DNA of 64,000 bases. Source: Nocardioides perillae (GTDB lineage: Bacteria; Actinomycetota; Actinomycetes; Propionibacteriales; Nocardioidaceae). Location: NCBI RefSeq assembly GCF_013409425.1, contig NZ_JACCAC010000001.1, forward strand, positions 1 to 64,000, given 5' to 3'. Under the pieces are notes generated by a model, which was given only the letters and a program-made list of their open reading frames with translations, did not search any database and had not been told where the DNA came from. Within the stretch, counting starts at the first letter, position 1; each line of letters begins with the position of its first letter. Below are positions 42,494 through 50,640 of the stretch, in pieces. The position numbers were made by a program, and so were the translations under genes.

Positions 42494-43903
42494 ATGACAG
42501 TCGCCGACGACCCAGCCCGCGCCGTGCGCGAGCTCGTCGTCGTGCTGCGCAGCATCGCAGGTGGCGCCGACACCGCCGCGACCGACGACGAGCGCATCGG
42601 TCTGCTCGAAGCCCTCACCGACCTCGCCCCCGCCGCCAGCGCCGCAGCCCTGCGCGTGTGCGCCGACCACGACGTTGCGCGCCGCAGCGAGCAGGCCGCC
42701 GCGGGTGTCACCGCCTCGCACCAGGGCCGCGGCGTCGCCCGCGAGCTCGGCCTCGCCACCCGCACCTCGCACCACCGGGCGAAGCGCCGGCTCTCGGTCG
42801 CCCGCACCGCCCTCGCCGAGATGCCGCACGCCTTCGACCGCCTCACCGACGGCACACTGCGCGAGCACCAGTTGACGGCGCTCCTCACCCACACCGCCTG
42901 CGTCGACCTCGCGGTGCGCACCGCCGTCGACGAGCAGCTGTGTGCTGACCCGTCACGCCTCGCCGGTCTCGGCGAGCGCCAGGTCGACGCCGAGGCCGCG
43001 CGGCTCGTCGCCCGCCTCGACCCCGCCGGGGTCGCCCGACGCGCGGCGCGCGCTTCCCGCGACCGCCACGTCAGCAGCCGCCCCGCTCCCGACCTCATGT
43101 GCCGGGTGTCGGCTCTGCTGCCGGTCGAGCAAGGCGTCGCCGTGGTCGCCGCCCTGCGCGCAGCCGCCGGCAGCGCCCGGGCGGCCGGCGACCCGCGCAC
43201 CCGTGGCCAGGTCATGGCCGACACCCTCGTCCAGCGCACCACCGGCCAGGCCACCGCCGACGCCGTGCCGCTCGCGGTGCAGCTGATCCTGCCGGCCGCC
43301 TCGGCCCTGCCGACCCCTCACCCGGGGGCGAGCGCCACCGAGTCGGCGTGGCTGATCGGGCACGGCCCGGTCGACGCCCTCACGGCCCGGGCGCTGCTCG
43401 AGCAGGCGTGGAGCGACGACGCGACCCGGGCCCTGTCCAGCCTGAGACGCCTGTGGGCCGACCCCGCCACGGGCACGCTGGTCGCGATGGACTCGCGCTC
43501 CCGCGCCGTGCCGGCCGGCCTCGCCGCCTTCGTCCACACCCGTGATCTCGGGATCTGCCGCACCCCGTGGTGCGACGCGCCGGTCCGCCACACCGACCAC
43601 GTCGTCGAGGTCGCGATCGGCGGGGCGAGCGACGAGCCCAACCTGCAGGGCCTCTGCGAGGCCTGCAACTACGCCAAGGAAGCACCCGGGTGGAGCCACC
43701 ACTCCGTCGACGACACGGCCGCACCCGACCGTGCCGGCCCTCACGAGGTCGTCACCACCACCCCGAGCGGCCGCAGCTACATCAGCCGCTCGCCCGACCT
43801 CCCTGGGGCGCCTGCTCCGCCACCTCCTCGGGGGCGGCTAGGTCCGGCGACCGTCGACTTCGGTTTCGCCCCCGTGCTCCTCGACTGCGACTTCGCGGCC
43901 TGA
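42494..43903 (+). CDS. DUF222 (13E12-type) protein with HNH endonuclease domain
   Basis: A 469-aa protein of the 13E12 repeat family. The N-terminal DUF222 covers about 1-330, with a typical REHQLTALLT motif. The HNH domain near 345-410 carries CRTPWCDAPVRHTDHV, a conserved Asn in EPNLQGLCEACN and the two Cys pairs for zinc. The nuclease motif looks intact. These genes are multicopy in actinobacteria, have unknown function and occur beside repeats. The C-terminal 60 residues are Pro-rich and low-complexity. Confidence 0.88.
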   Translation: MTVADDPARAVRELVVVLRSIAGGADTAATDDERIGLLEALTDLAPAASAAALRVCADHDVARRSEQAAAGVTASHQGRGVARELGLATRTSHHRAKRRLSVARTALAEMPHAFDRLTDGTLREHQLTALLTHTACVDLAVRTAVDEQLCADPSRLAGLGERQVDAEAARLVARLDPAGVARRAARASRDRHVSSRPAPDLMCRVSALLPVEQGVAVVAALRAAAGSARAAGDPRTRGQVMADTLVQRTTGQATADAVPLAVQLILPAASALPTPHPGASATESAWLIGHGPVDALTARALLEQAWSDDATRALSSLRRLWADPATGTLVAMDSRSRAVPAGLAAFVHTRDLGICRTPWCDAPVRHTDHVVEVAIGGASDEPNLQGLCEACNYAKEAPGWSHHSVDDTAAPDRAGPHEVVTTTPSGRSYISRSPDLPGAPAPPPPRGRLGPATVDFGFAPVLLDCDFAA

Positions 43904-43934
43904 CGTCGCGCGCAGGACGACCGCGCCGAGCGGG

Positions 43935-45080
43935 TCAGGGCGCCTCGAGCAGCACGCACTCCAGGAGCGCCGGGCTGCACCGCACCATCCGCTGGCGCTG
44001 GCCGTCGCTGACCCGGGTGAGGAGGAACTGCGCGTCCTCGAAGGTGAACTCGGAGTTCACGAAGCGCCACCCCGGCGGCGGCGTCAGCACGTCCTCGGCT
44101 GCACCCTGGAGGCGACGGACCCGGATCTCGTCGTACACCTGCACCTCACCTCCGACCTGCTCGGCGGGCACCCAGGCCACCCACTCCTCGGTGACGTCGG
44201 CGATCGCGAAGTGCGGCAGGTCAGCGATCGGGACCACCTCACCCCCGGCAGTCACGTCGGCGAGGTAGACCCGGCCTCCCCCGCCCGGGTCGCGGGCGTC
44301 GCCGGTGCCGTCGACGACCACCAGACCCGCCTGCGTGGCCTGCCACACCAGCTGGCCGGGGGCCGTCCGCGTCAGGTCGACCGGGGCGGCGCCGTCGAAC
44401 GGTCGCCAGAGGACCCCGACGCCCCTGCCGCTGGCGATCACCCAGCCCTCGTCGGTGACGGCTCCGATGCGGGTGCCCACACCGTCCTCGTCGCGCACCG
44501 GGACCGGCACGGACAGCCCCATGCCCTCTCCACCCCGAGCCGTCTCGAACCCGTTGAGCTCGCCCTCCGACGTGAGGTAGGCGAGGTACGCACCACCGGG
44601 CGACACGGCGGGTGGTTGCTCGAGGGCGACGTCGAGCGGCTCGGGCGCGCCGCCGCCGCTCCAGGACCACGTGAAGGGGGGCTGCACCGCGATCCACCCC
44701 TGCCTCGTCCCGTCCACCCAGTCGTAGCCGGGGAACGACCGCCCGCCCACGTGCACGACCCGGTCGAGCACGTAGGGCACCGTCGGCGGCCCCGTGGGCA
44801 CCGCCCGCGGTGCCCGCTCCGCCGCGTCGTCGGTGGCCGCCTCGGTCGGCCGCGGAGCCACCTCGGTCGGCTGGGGGGCCGGCTCGGGTGCACCGCCCCG
44901 GTCGGGCAGGAGGCCCGCCAGCGCGACGAGCGCGATCACCACCACGGCTGCGGCGGCGAGCGTCGGCACCCACGTCGGCCAGTGGGGTCGACCGGCCGGG
45001 AGCCGGGGCAGGGGTGGGACCGCCACGTCGTCGGCGACCTGGCGCAGCTCGCGCCTCAGCGCGTCCTCGAGGTCCTGCAC
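43935..45080 (-). CDS. Membrane-anchored partner of the ECF sigma factor (anti-sigma candidate)
   Basis: A 381-aa protein with a short cytoplasmic N-terminus, one transmembrane segment (about 41-61, AAAAVVVIALVALAGLL), a Pro/Thr/Ala-rich linker and an extracytoplasmic domain of about 280 residues with repeated WD/propeller-like strands (GYDWVDGTRQGWIA, VTDEGWVIASG, VTEEWVAWVP). A strong AAGGAGG site precedes the GTG at 45080, and the sigma gene ends one base upstream of it. Being beside the sigma gene suggests anti-sigma or effector function; no zinc-binding anti-sigma motif (HxxxCxxC) is visible. Confidence 0.65.
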   Translation of the reverse strand: MQDLEDALRRELRQVADDVAVPPLPRLPAGRPHWPTWVPTLAAAAVVVIALVALAGLLPDRGGAPEPAPQPTEVAPRPTEAATDDAAERAPRAVPTGPPTVPYVLDRVVHVGGRSFPGYDWVDGTRQGWIAVQPPFTWSWSGGGAPEPLDVALEQPPAVSPGGAYLAYLTSEGELNGFETARGGEGMGLSVPVPVRDEDGVGTRIGAVTDEGWVIASGRGVGVLWRPFDGAAPVDLTRTAPGQLVWQATQAGLVVVDGTGDARDPGGGGRVYLADVTAGGEVVPIADLPHFAIADVTEEWVAWVPAEQVGGEVQVYDEIRVRRLQGAAEDVLTPPPGWRFVNSEFTFEDAQFLLTRVSDGQRQRMVRCSPALLECVLLEAP

Positions 45081-45081
45081 G

Positions 45082-45645
45082 TCAGGCCTCCTTCCGGCTC
45101 TGCTGGGCCCTGGGCTGGTCGTCGGAGGCCTCGAGTGCGACCTTGAGGCTCTTGAGGGCCCGGTGGGCCGTGGACTTCACGGTGCCGCGCGAGCAGCCGA
45201 GGGTCTCGGCGATTTCCGCCTCGCTCAGCTGCTCGAAGTAGCGCAGCACGACGACCGCGCGCTGCTGCGGTGGCAGCTCCCGAACGTGCGGCCACAGCGC
45301 AGCCCGCTCGTCGGAAGCCCCCGGCACCCCCGTCGTGCTCGTGGCCCCACCAGATGCCCGTCCCCACTCCGGGACGTCGCCGGTCAGCAGCTCCAGCCGG
45401 CGCCGCCGCGGCCGCGTGGAGGAGAGGAACGTGTTGGTGAGGATGCGCCGGACGTAGGCGTGCACCGAGTCCGAGGCGCTCACGTTGGCCCAGGCCCCGT
45501 GCGCCTTGACCAGCGTCTGCTGGGCGAGGTCCTCGGCGTCGGCGTGGTTGCCGGCCAGCAGGTAGGCGCTGCGGTACAGCGTCGGCCAGGACGCAGCGGC
45601 GTACTCCTCGAACGAGGGTGCCTGCGCGGCGGTCGTCGACGACAT
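45082..45645 (-). CDS. SigE-family ECF RNA polymerase sigma factor
   Basis: Sigma-70 group IV, 187 aa. Region 2 is FEEYAAASWPTLYRSAYLLAGNHADAEDLAQQT and region 4 is LPPQQRAVVVLRYFEQLSEAEIAETLGCSRGTVKSTAHRA. The ATG at 45645 is chosen because GAGGAGG lies six bases upstream; an in-frame GTG at 45669 gives eight more codons. A GCAACC/GAGTCT pair lies in its promoter. The adjacent membrane protein is a likely regulator. Confidence 0.92.
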   Translation of the reverse strand: MSSTTAAQAPSFEEYAAASWPTLYRSAYLLAGNHADAEDLAQQTLVKAHGAWANVSASDSVHAYVRRILTNTFLSSTRPRRRRLELLTGDVPEWGRASGGATSTTGVPGASDERAALWPHVRELPPQQRAVVVLRYFEQLSEAEIAETLGCSRGTVKSTAHRALKSLKVALEASDDQPRAQQSRKEA

Positions 45646-45691
45646 GCCCACCTCCTCACCCTGCACCACTGCGGTGCTGCCTCACCTCTCC

Positions 45692-45718
45692 AGACTCCGG
45701 GTGTCGGGGGGAGGTTGC
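45692..45718 (-). promoter_or_regulatory. ECF-type autoregulatory promoter candidate
   Basis: On the minus strand, GCAACC (45713-45718), 15 bases, then GAGTCT (45692-45697). AACC and GTCT boxes are the usual type for this sigma family. It lies about 50 bases upstream of the sigma gene. Confidence 0.45.
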
Positions 45719-45788
45719 TCGAGACGCCTCACCTCGTCGGCGACCACGGCCCGGAGCCACCAGGGGGTGCCGGCGTGCGCGCTCACCG

Positions 45789-45853
45789 GCTGACCGCCGT
45801 TCACCGGTGCGTCACCGCACGACCCCCTCGACCTCACCCACCGTCCCTAGCGT
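45789..45853 (+). promoter_or_regulatory. PHO-box-like repeats and -10 upstream of phoX
   Basis: GTTCACC-type heptamers at 45789 (GCTGACC), 45799 (GTTCACC) and 45810 (CGTCACC), 10 and 11 bases apart, with a further GCTCACC at 45781. A TAGCGT -10 (45848-45853) follows, ending seven bases before the ATG. No -35 is visible, as expected for a PhoP-activated promoter. Confidence 0.45.
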
Positions 45854-45860
45854 CCGCGCC

Positions 45861-47948
45861 ATGACCCTCACCCCGTCGCGGCCCACCGGCCGCCCGCTGC
45901 TCCCCCTGCTGAACCGCGGCCCCCACGGCTCGCGCAGCCACCTGACCTGCGCGTCGCGCTGCGGCAACGCCTGCGACAAGCCGGTGCCGAACACCACCGG
46001 CCACCCCCACGTCTCCGAGGCCATCACCTCGCTCGTCGAGCGCCGCAGCGTGCTGCGCGGCGGCGCGGCCCTCGGCGGCGCGCTGGTGCTCGGTGGCATC
46101 AGCGCCCACGCCACGTCGGCCGCAGCCGCGCCCGGCGTGGCCGCGGCCGACCCGCGCGTGCAGGCCTCCCTGGCCCGCACGAGCTTCGCCCCGGTGCGGC
46201 CCAACGTGCGCGACGCCGTCGTCGTGCCCGACGGCTTCCGCTCCCAGGTCGTCGTGCGCTGGGGCGACAAGGTCGCCAAGGGCGCCCCCGACTTCGACGT
46301 CCGCCGCCTCACCCCGGCCGGCGCGCGCCAGCAGTTCGGCTACAACTGCGACTACGTCGGCCTCGTGCCGCTCACCGGCAAGGCCGGGCGGGGCGGCAAG
46401 CGCGCCCTGCTCGTCGTCAACCACGAGTACACCACCGGCGAGCTGATGTTCCCGGAGGGCGTCTACGACGAGGCGACCCGCAAGCGCATCGAGATGGCCT
46501 ACCACGGCATGAGCGTGGTGGAGGTCGTGCGCGGCGCCACCCCGGGCTCGTGGAAGCGCGTCAACGTCCGCAGCACGACGTACAACCGGCGGGTGCACGA
46601 CGGCACGGAATTCCGCCTCAGCGGCCCCGCCGCCGGTCACGAGCGCCTGCGCACCACCGCCGACCCGAGCGGCACCCGCGTGCTCGGCACGCTGAACAAC
46701 TGCGCCGGCGGTCTGACCCCGTGGGGCACGGTGCTCTCCGGCGAGGAGAACTTCAACCAGTACTTCGACGCCTCCGGCGAGCTCGACCCGCGCTACACCG
46801 AGTCCTACGCCCGCTACGGCATCAGCGGCGGTGACCGCGGCTGGAGCGAGGTCGACCCCCGCTTCGACCTGACCCGCGAGCCGCACGAGCCCTTCCGCTT
46901 CGGCTGGGTCGTCGAGCTCGACCCGCTCGACCCGAAGGGTGCGCCGGTCAAGCACACCATGCTGGGCCGCTTCAAGCACGAGGGCGCCAACGTCGCGATC
47001 GCCCGCGACGGCCGGGCCGTGGCCTACATGGGCGACGACGAGCGCGGTGACTACCTCTACAAGTTCGTCTCGAAGGGCAAGGTCAGCAAGGGCCAGTCCC
47101 GCAAGGCGCGAGCGGCCAACAAGCGCCTGCTGAGCGCCGGCACGCTCTACGTCGCCCGCCTCACCGGCGACGGGCTCGAGGACGGCGACTACGACGGCAG
47201 CGGCGAGTGGATCCCGCTGTGCAGCGACACCCAGTCGTTCGTCGAGGGCATGAGCGTGGCCGAGGTCCTGCTCGACACGCGCCTGGCCGCCGACAAGGTC
47301 GCACCCACGCGGATGGACCGCCCCGAGGACGTCGAGGCCAACCCGGTCAACGGCAAGGTGTACGCCGCACTGACCAACAACTCGCGTCGCGGCGCGGCCT
47401 TCCCGGTCGACGAGGCCAACCCGGTCGCCACCTCCATGGTGCGCGAGTCGCTCGGCGCCCCGCTGACCCCGGCCTCGGGCAACCGCAACGGCTACGTCCT
47501 CGAGCTCTCGCCGATCGGCGGGCACGGCGGTCGCACCTTCAGCTGGGACCTGTTCCTGGTCTGCGGCGACCCCGACGCACCCGAGACCCGCTTCGGCGGT
47601 GTCGACAAGTCGCGCGTCAGCCCCATCTCGTGCCCCGACAACGTCGCCTTCGACCGTGCGGGCAACCTGTGGGTCTCCACCGACGGCAACGTCCTGGGCA
47701 GCAACGACGGCGTCTTCCGGGTGCCGGTAGCCGGCGAGGACCGCGGCCTGGTCCGCCAGTTCCTCACCGTCCCCCGCGGCGCTGAGGCGTGCGGCCCGTT
47801 CCTCACCACCGACGACCTGTCGCTCTTCGTCGCGGTCCAGCACCCGGGTGAGGTCGACGGCGCGACGTTCGCGTCGCCCGCCAGCACGTGGCCGCACACC
47901 GACGACTTCCCGCGCCCGTCGGTCGTGGTGGCCTTCCGCGACCGCTGA
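45861..47948 (+). CDS. phoX: PhoX-type alkaline phosphatase (DUF839)
   Basis: A 695-aa exported phosphatase. The Tat signal RRSVLRGGAALGGALVLGG is preceded by a Cys-rich stretch (CASRCGNACDKP) seen in DUF839/PhoX proteins. The catalytic domain contains NYDCDYVGLV-like, VVNHEYTTGELMFP, LNNCAGGLTPWGTVLSGEENFNQYF and RPEDVEANPVNGKVY motifs, the metal-site regions of PhoX. It should release phosphate from organic esters outside the cell, with calcium and iron as cofactors. The leaderless-type promoter and PHO-box candidates suggest phosphate control. Confidence 0.92.
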   Translation: MTLTPSRPTGRPLLPLLNRGPHGSRSHLTCASRCGNACDKPVPNTTGHPHVSEAITSLVERRSVLRGGAALGGALVLGGISAHATSAAAAPGVAAADPRVQASLARTSFAPVRPNVRDAVVVPDGFRSQVVVRWGDKVAKGAPDFDVRRLTPAGARQQFGYNCDYVGLVPLTGKAGRGGKRALLVVNHEYTTGELMFPEGVYDEATRKRIEMAYHGMSVVEVVRGATPGSWKRVNVRSTTYNRRVHDGTEFRLSGPAAGHERLRTTADPSGTRVLGTLNNCAGGLTPWGTVLSGEENFNQYFDASGELDPRYTESYARYGISGGDRGWSEVDPRFDLTREPHEPFRFGWVVELDPLDPKGAPVKHTMLGRFKHEGANVAIARDGRAVAYMGDDERGDYLYKFVSKGKVSKGQSRKARAANKRLLSAGTLYVARLTGDGLEDGDYDGSGEWIPLCSDTQSFVEGMSVAEVLLDTRLAADKVAPTRMDRPEDVEANPVNGKVYAALTNNSRRGAAFPVDEANPVATSMVRESLGAPLTPASGNRNGYVLELSPIGGHGGRTFSWDLFLVCGDPDAPETRFGGVDKSRVSPISCPDNVAFDRAGNLWVSTDGNVLGSNDGVFRVPVAGEDRGLVRQFLTVPRGAEACGPFLTTDDLSLFVAVQHPGEVDGATFASPASTWPHTDDFPRPSVVVAFRDR

Positions 47949-47965
47949 CGCACCCGCAGGACGAC

Positions 47966-48003
47966 CGAGGGGTCACGAGATCGCCCGAGCTCGTGACCCC
48001 TCG
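47966..48003. terminator. Bidirectional terminator between phoX and the prenyl synthase
   Basis: Perfect 14-bp inverted repeat (CGAGGGGTCACGAG, 10-base loop, complement) in the convergent gap. A further GTGACCCCTCGG copy lies at 48012-48023. Confidence 0.75.
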
Positions 48004-48034
48004 CCGCGTCCGTGACCCCTCGGCGGGGGCCGGG

Positions 48035-49054
48035 TCAGCTGGAGCGGGAGGCGACGGCGTCGGCGAAGGTCTCGAGGGCCTCGCGGACAGGACCGTCGGG
48101 CAGCGCCACGAGCAGCGACTTGGCCTCGCGGGCGCGGTCGACGACGTAGGCGCGGGCCTCGTCCATCGCCGGGTGGGCGCGCAGCAGGTCGAGCGCCTCG
48201 GCGTGGAGGGCGTCGTCGGCGAGGTCGCAGCGACGCGGGTCGAGGAGCTCGAGCAGCCGAGCGTCGGCGGGGTCGCCCGAGCGCCGCACCATCATCACCG
48301 GCAGCGTCGGCACCCCCTCGCGGAGGTCGGTGCCGGGGGTCTTGCCCGACTCGCCCGACTCGGAGGCGATGTCGAGGATGTCGTCGGAGAGCTGGAAGGC
48401 CGCGCCGACGATCTCGCCGTACGACGTCAGCGCGCGCTCGACCTCCGGCGACGCGCCGCCGAAGCGAGCGCCGTAGCGTGCCGAGGTGGCGATGAGCGAG
48501 CCGGTCTTGCCGGCGACGACCTCGAGGTAGTGCGCCAGGGCGTCCTCGCCCGGGCCGGGCTCGACGGTCTCGAGGATCTGGCCCTCCACGAGCGCGGTGA
48601 AGGTCTGCGCCTGGATGCGCACCGCGTCGGCACCCAGCTCGGCGGTCAGCTCGGAGGACTTCGAGAAGAGGAAGTCGCCGGTGAGGATCGCGACGTGGTT
48701 GTCCCACCGGGCGTTGGCCGACGGGGCCCCGCGCCGCAGCTGCGCCTCGTCCATGACGTCGTCGTGGTAGAGCGAGGCCAGGTGGGTCAGCTCGACCACG
48801 CAGGCGGCGGTGAGCACCTCGTCGTTCCACGGCCGGTCGCCGGCCTCGGCGGCGAGGAGCACCAGCAGCGGCCGGAAGCGCTTGCCGCCGGCGTCGAGCA
48901 GGTGCGTCGCGGCCTCGCTGACGAACGGCGCGCGGCTGCGCACGTGGCCGGCCAGCGCCACCTCGACCTCGGCCAGCCGACCCCGCAGCCGCTCGGCGAG
49001 GTCCGCGTCGAGGACGGGGAGGGCCAGGGCGTCCGGGCCAGCCTGGGAGGTCAC
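48035..49054 (-). CDS. Trans-polyprenyl diphosphate synthase
   Basis: Prenyl synthase of 339 aa with both Asp-rich motifs: LYHDDVMDEA (DDVMD) and QLSDDILDIAS (DDILD), plus GGKRFRPLLVLLAAE. It extends isoprenyl chains, and from its place at the end of the nuo operon it likely makes the menaquinone side chain. The GTG overlaps the nuoN stop by four bases. Chain length cannot be told from the sequence; the residues before the first DDxxD (residues A and S) permit a long product. Confidence 0.9.
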   Translation of the reverse strand: MTSQAGPDALALPVLDADLAERLRGRLAEVEVALAGHVRSRAPFVSEAATHLLDAGGKRFRPLLVLLAAEAGDRPWNDEVLTAACVVELTHLASLYHDDVMDEAQLRRGAPSANARWDNHVAILTGDFLFSKSSELTAELGADAVRIQAQTFTALVEGQILETVEPGPGEDALAHYLEVVAGKTGSLIATSARYGARFGGASPEVERALTSYGEIVGAAFQLSDDILDIASESGESGKTPGTDLREGVPTLPVMMVRRSGDPADARLLELLDPRRCDLADDALHAEALDLLRAHPAMDEARAYVVDRAREAKSLLVALPDGPVREALETFADAVASRSS

Positions 49055-50640
49055 CTGAGGAATTGTCCCGCACTGCCCGCGAGGTCGAGCACCGGCCCGG
49101 GCAGCAGCCCGAGCGCGACGGTCACCGCGACCGCGAACGCGATCGCACCTGCGGTCAGCACCGAGGGCACGGCCACGGTCGGACCCTCCCCGACGGGGTC
49201 GGCGAAGTACATCAGCACGATGACGCGGACGTAGAAGAACGCCGCCACCACGCTGGTGAGGACCGCCGTGACCACGACCGGCCAGGCACCGGCCGCGAGG
49301 GCGGCGGCGAAGACCGACCACTTGCCGACGAAGCCGCTGGTGAGCGGGATGCCGGCCATCGAGATCAGGAACACCGCGAACGCGGCGGCCACGACCGGCG
49401 AGGTGCGCCCGAGGCCCGACCAGCGCGAGAGGTGGGTGGCCTCGCCGCCGGCGTCGCGCACGAGCGTGACGACGGCGAAGGCGCCGAGCGAGGCGAAGCC
49501 GTAGGTGACGAGGTAGAACATCACGGCCTGCAGTGAGCTGATCTCGCCCTCGCCGAGCTGGCCCGCGCCCTGCAGGCCGAGCACGCCGGTGAGCAGGAAG
49601 CCGGTGTGGGCGATCGAGGAGTAGGCGAGCATCCGCTTGACGTCGTCCTGGGTGATCGCGAGCACGGCACCGACGACCATCGTCAAGATGGCCACGATCC
49701 ACAGCACCGGCTGCCAGCTCCAGCGCTCGGAGCCGAAGGCCACGTAGAAGAGCCGCAGGATCGCGCCGAAGGCCGCGACCTTGGTCGCCGCCGACATGAA
49801 GGCGGTGAGCGCGGTCGGCGAGCCCTGGTAGACGTCGGGGGTCCAGGCGTGGAACGGCACGGCGCCGACCTTGAAGAGCAGGCCGACGGCGACCATGCCG
49901 ATGCCGGTCAGCAGCAGGCCTCGCGAGCCGACCCCGTTGCGCACGGCCTCGTTGATCGCGCCGAACTCCATCGAGCCGGCGTAGCCGTAGACCAGCGCGA
50001 TGCCGTAGATGAGGAAGCCGGAGGAGAAGGCGCCGAGCAGGAAGTACTTCAGCGCGGCCTCCTGGCTCAGCAGCCGCCGCCGGCGGGCCAGGCCCGCGAG
50101 CAGGTAGAGCGGCAAGGAGAGCACCTCGAGCGCGACGAACATCGTCAGCAGGTCGTTGGCGGCCGGGAAGAGCATCATGCCGCCGACGGCGAAGACGAGC
50201 AGCGGGTAGACCTCGCTGTGCTCGAGGCCGGCCGCGGAGGCCTCCCGCTCGGCCTCCGAGCCCGGCAGCGCCGCGGCCTGGCCGGAGAAGCCGGTGACCC
50301 CGCCCTCCAGCCGCCGCTCGGCGAAGAGCAGCAGACCCGACAGCGCCAGCGCGAGCACGAGGCCCCACAGGAACACCGTGGGCCCGTCGACGGCGATGGT
50401 GCCGCCCGCGGTGACGACGCCCTTGGCGCCGCCCTCGACGGCGTCGAGGCGGCTGCCCACCACCACGGTGCCCACCAGCGCGGTCACCAGGCCGACGGCG
50501 GCGACGCCCACCTGCACGAGGAAGCGGCGTCGGCGCGGCGCGAAGGCCTCGACCAGCACGCCGACGCAGGCCGTGCCGAGCACGACCATGAGCGGCCACA
50601 GCGCGGCGTAGTCGAGGACCGGCTTCGAGAACTCCATCAC
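49051..50640 (-). CDS. nuoN: NADH dehydrogenase I subunit N
   Basis: Antiporter-like membrane subunit of complex I, 529 aa with about 14 hydrophobic segments. The proton-antiporter core includes the conserved Lys of KVGAVPFHAWTPDVY and the Lys of AATKVAAFG. It overlaps nuoM by four bases and the prenyl synthase by four. The GTG at 50640 and ATG at 50637 are both possible. Its Glu/Ala-rich loop (about 100-130) is less conserved. Confidence 0.96.
   Translation of the reverse strand: MMEFSKPVLDYAALWPLMVVLGTACVGVLVEAFAPRRRRFLVQVGVAAVGLVTALVGTVVVGSRLDAVEGGAKGVVTAGGTIAVDGPTVFLWGLVLALALSGLLLFAERRLEGGVTGFSGQAAALPGSEAEREASAAGLEHSEVYPLLVFAVGGMMLFPAANDLLTMFVALEVLSLPLYLLAGLARRRRLLSQEAALKYFLLGAFSSGFLIYGIALVYGYAGSMEFGAINEAVRNGVGSRGLLLTGIGMVAVGLLFKVGAVPFHAWTPDVYQGSPTALTAFMSAATKVAAFGAILRLFYVAFGSERWSWQPVLWIVAILTMVVGAVLAITQDDVKRMLAYSSIAHTGFLLTGVLGLQGAGQLGEGEISSLQAVMFYLVTYGFASLGAFAVVTLVRDAGGEATHLSRWSGLGRTSPVVAAAFAVFLISMAGIPLTSGFVGKWSVFAAALAAGAWPVVVTAVLTSVVAAFFYVRVIVLMYFADPVGEGPTVAVPSVLTAGAIAFAVAVTVALGLLPGPVLDLAGSAGQFLR

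Noticed and set aside
42494..43903. The HNH gene as part of a transposon or homing intron
   Set aside because: No transposase, inverted terminal repeats or target duplication was seen. The gene fits the free-standing 13E12 family.
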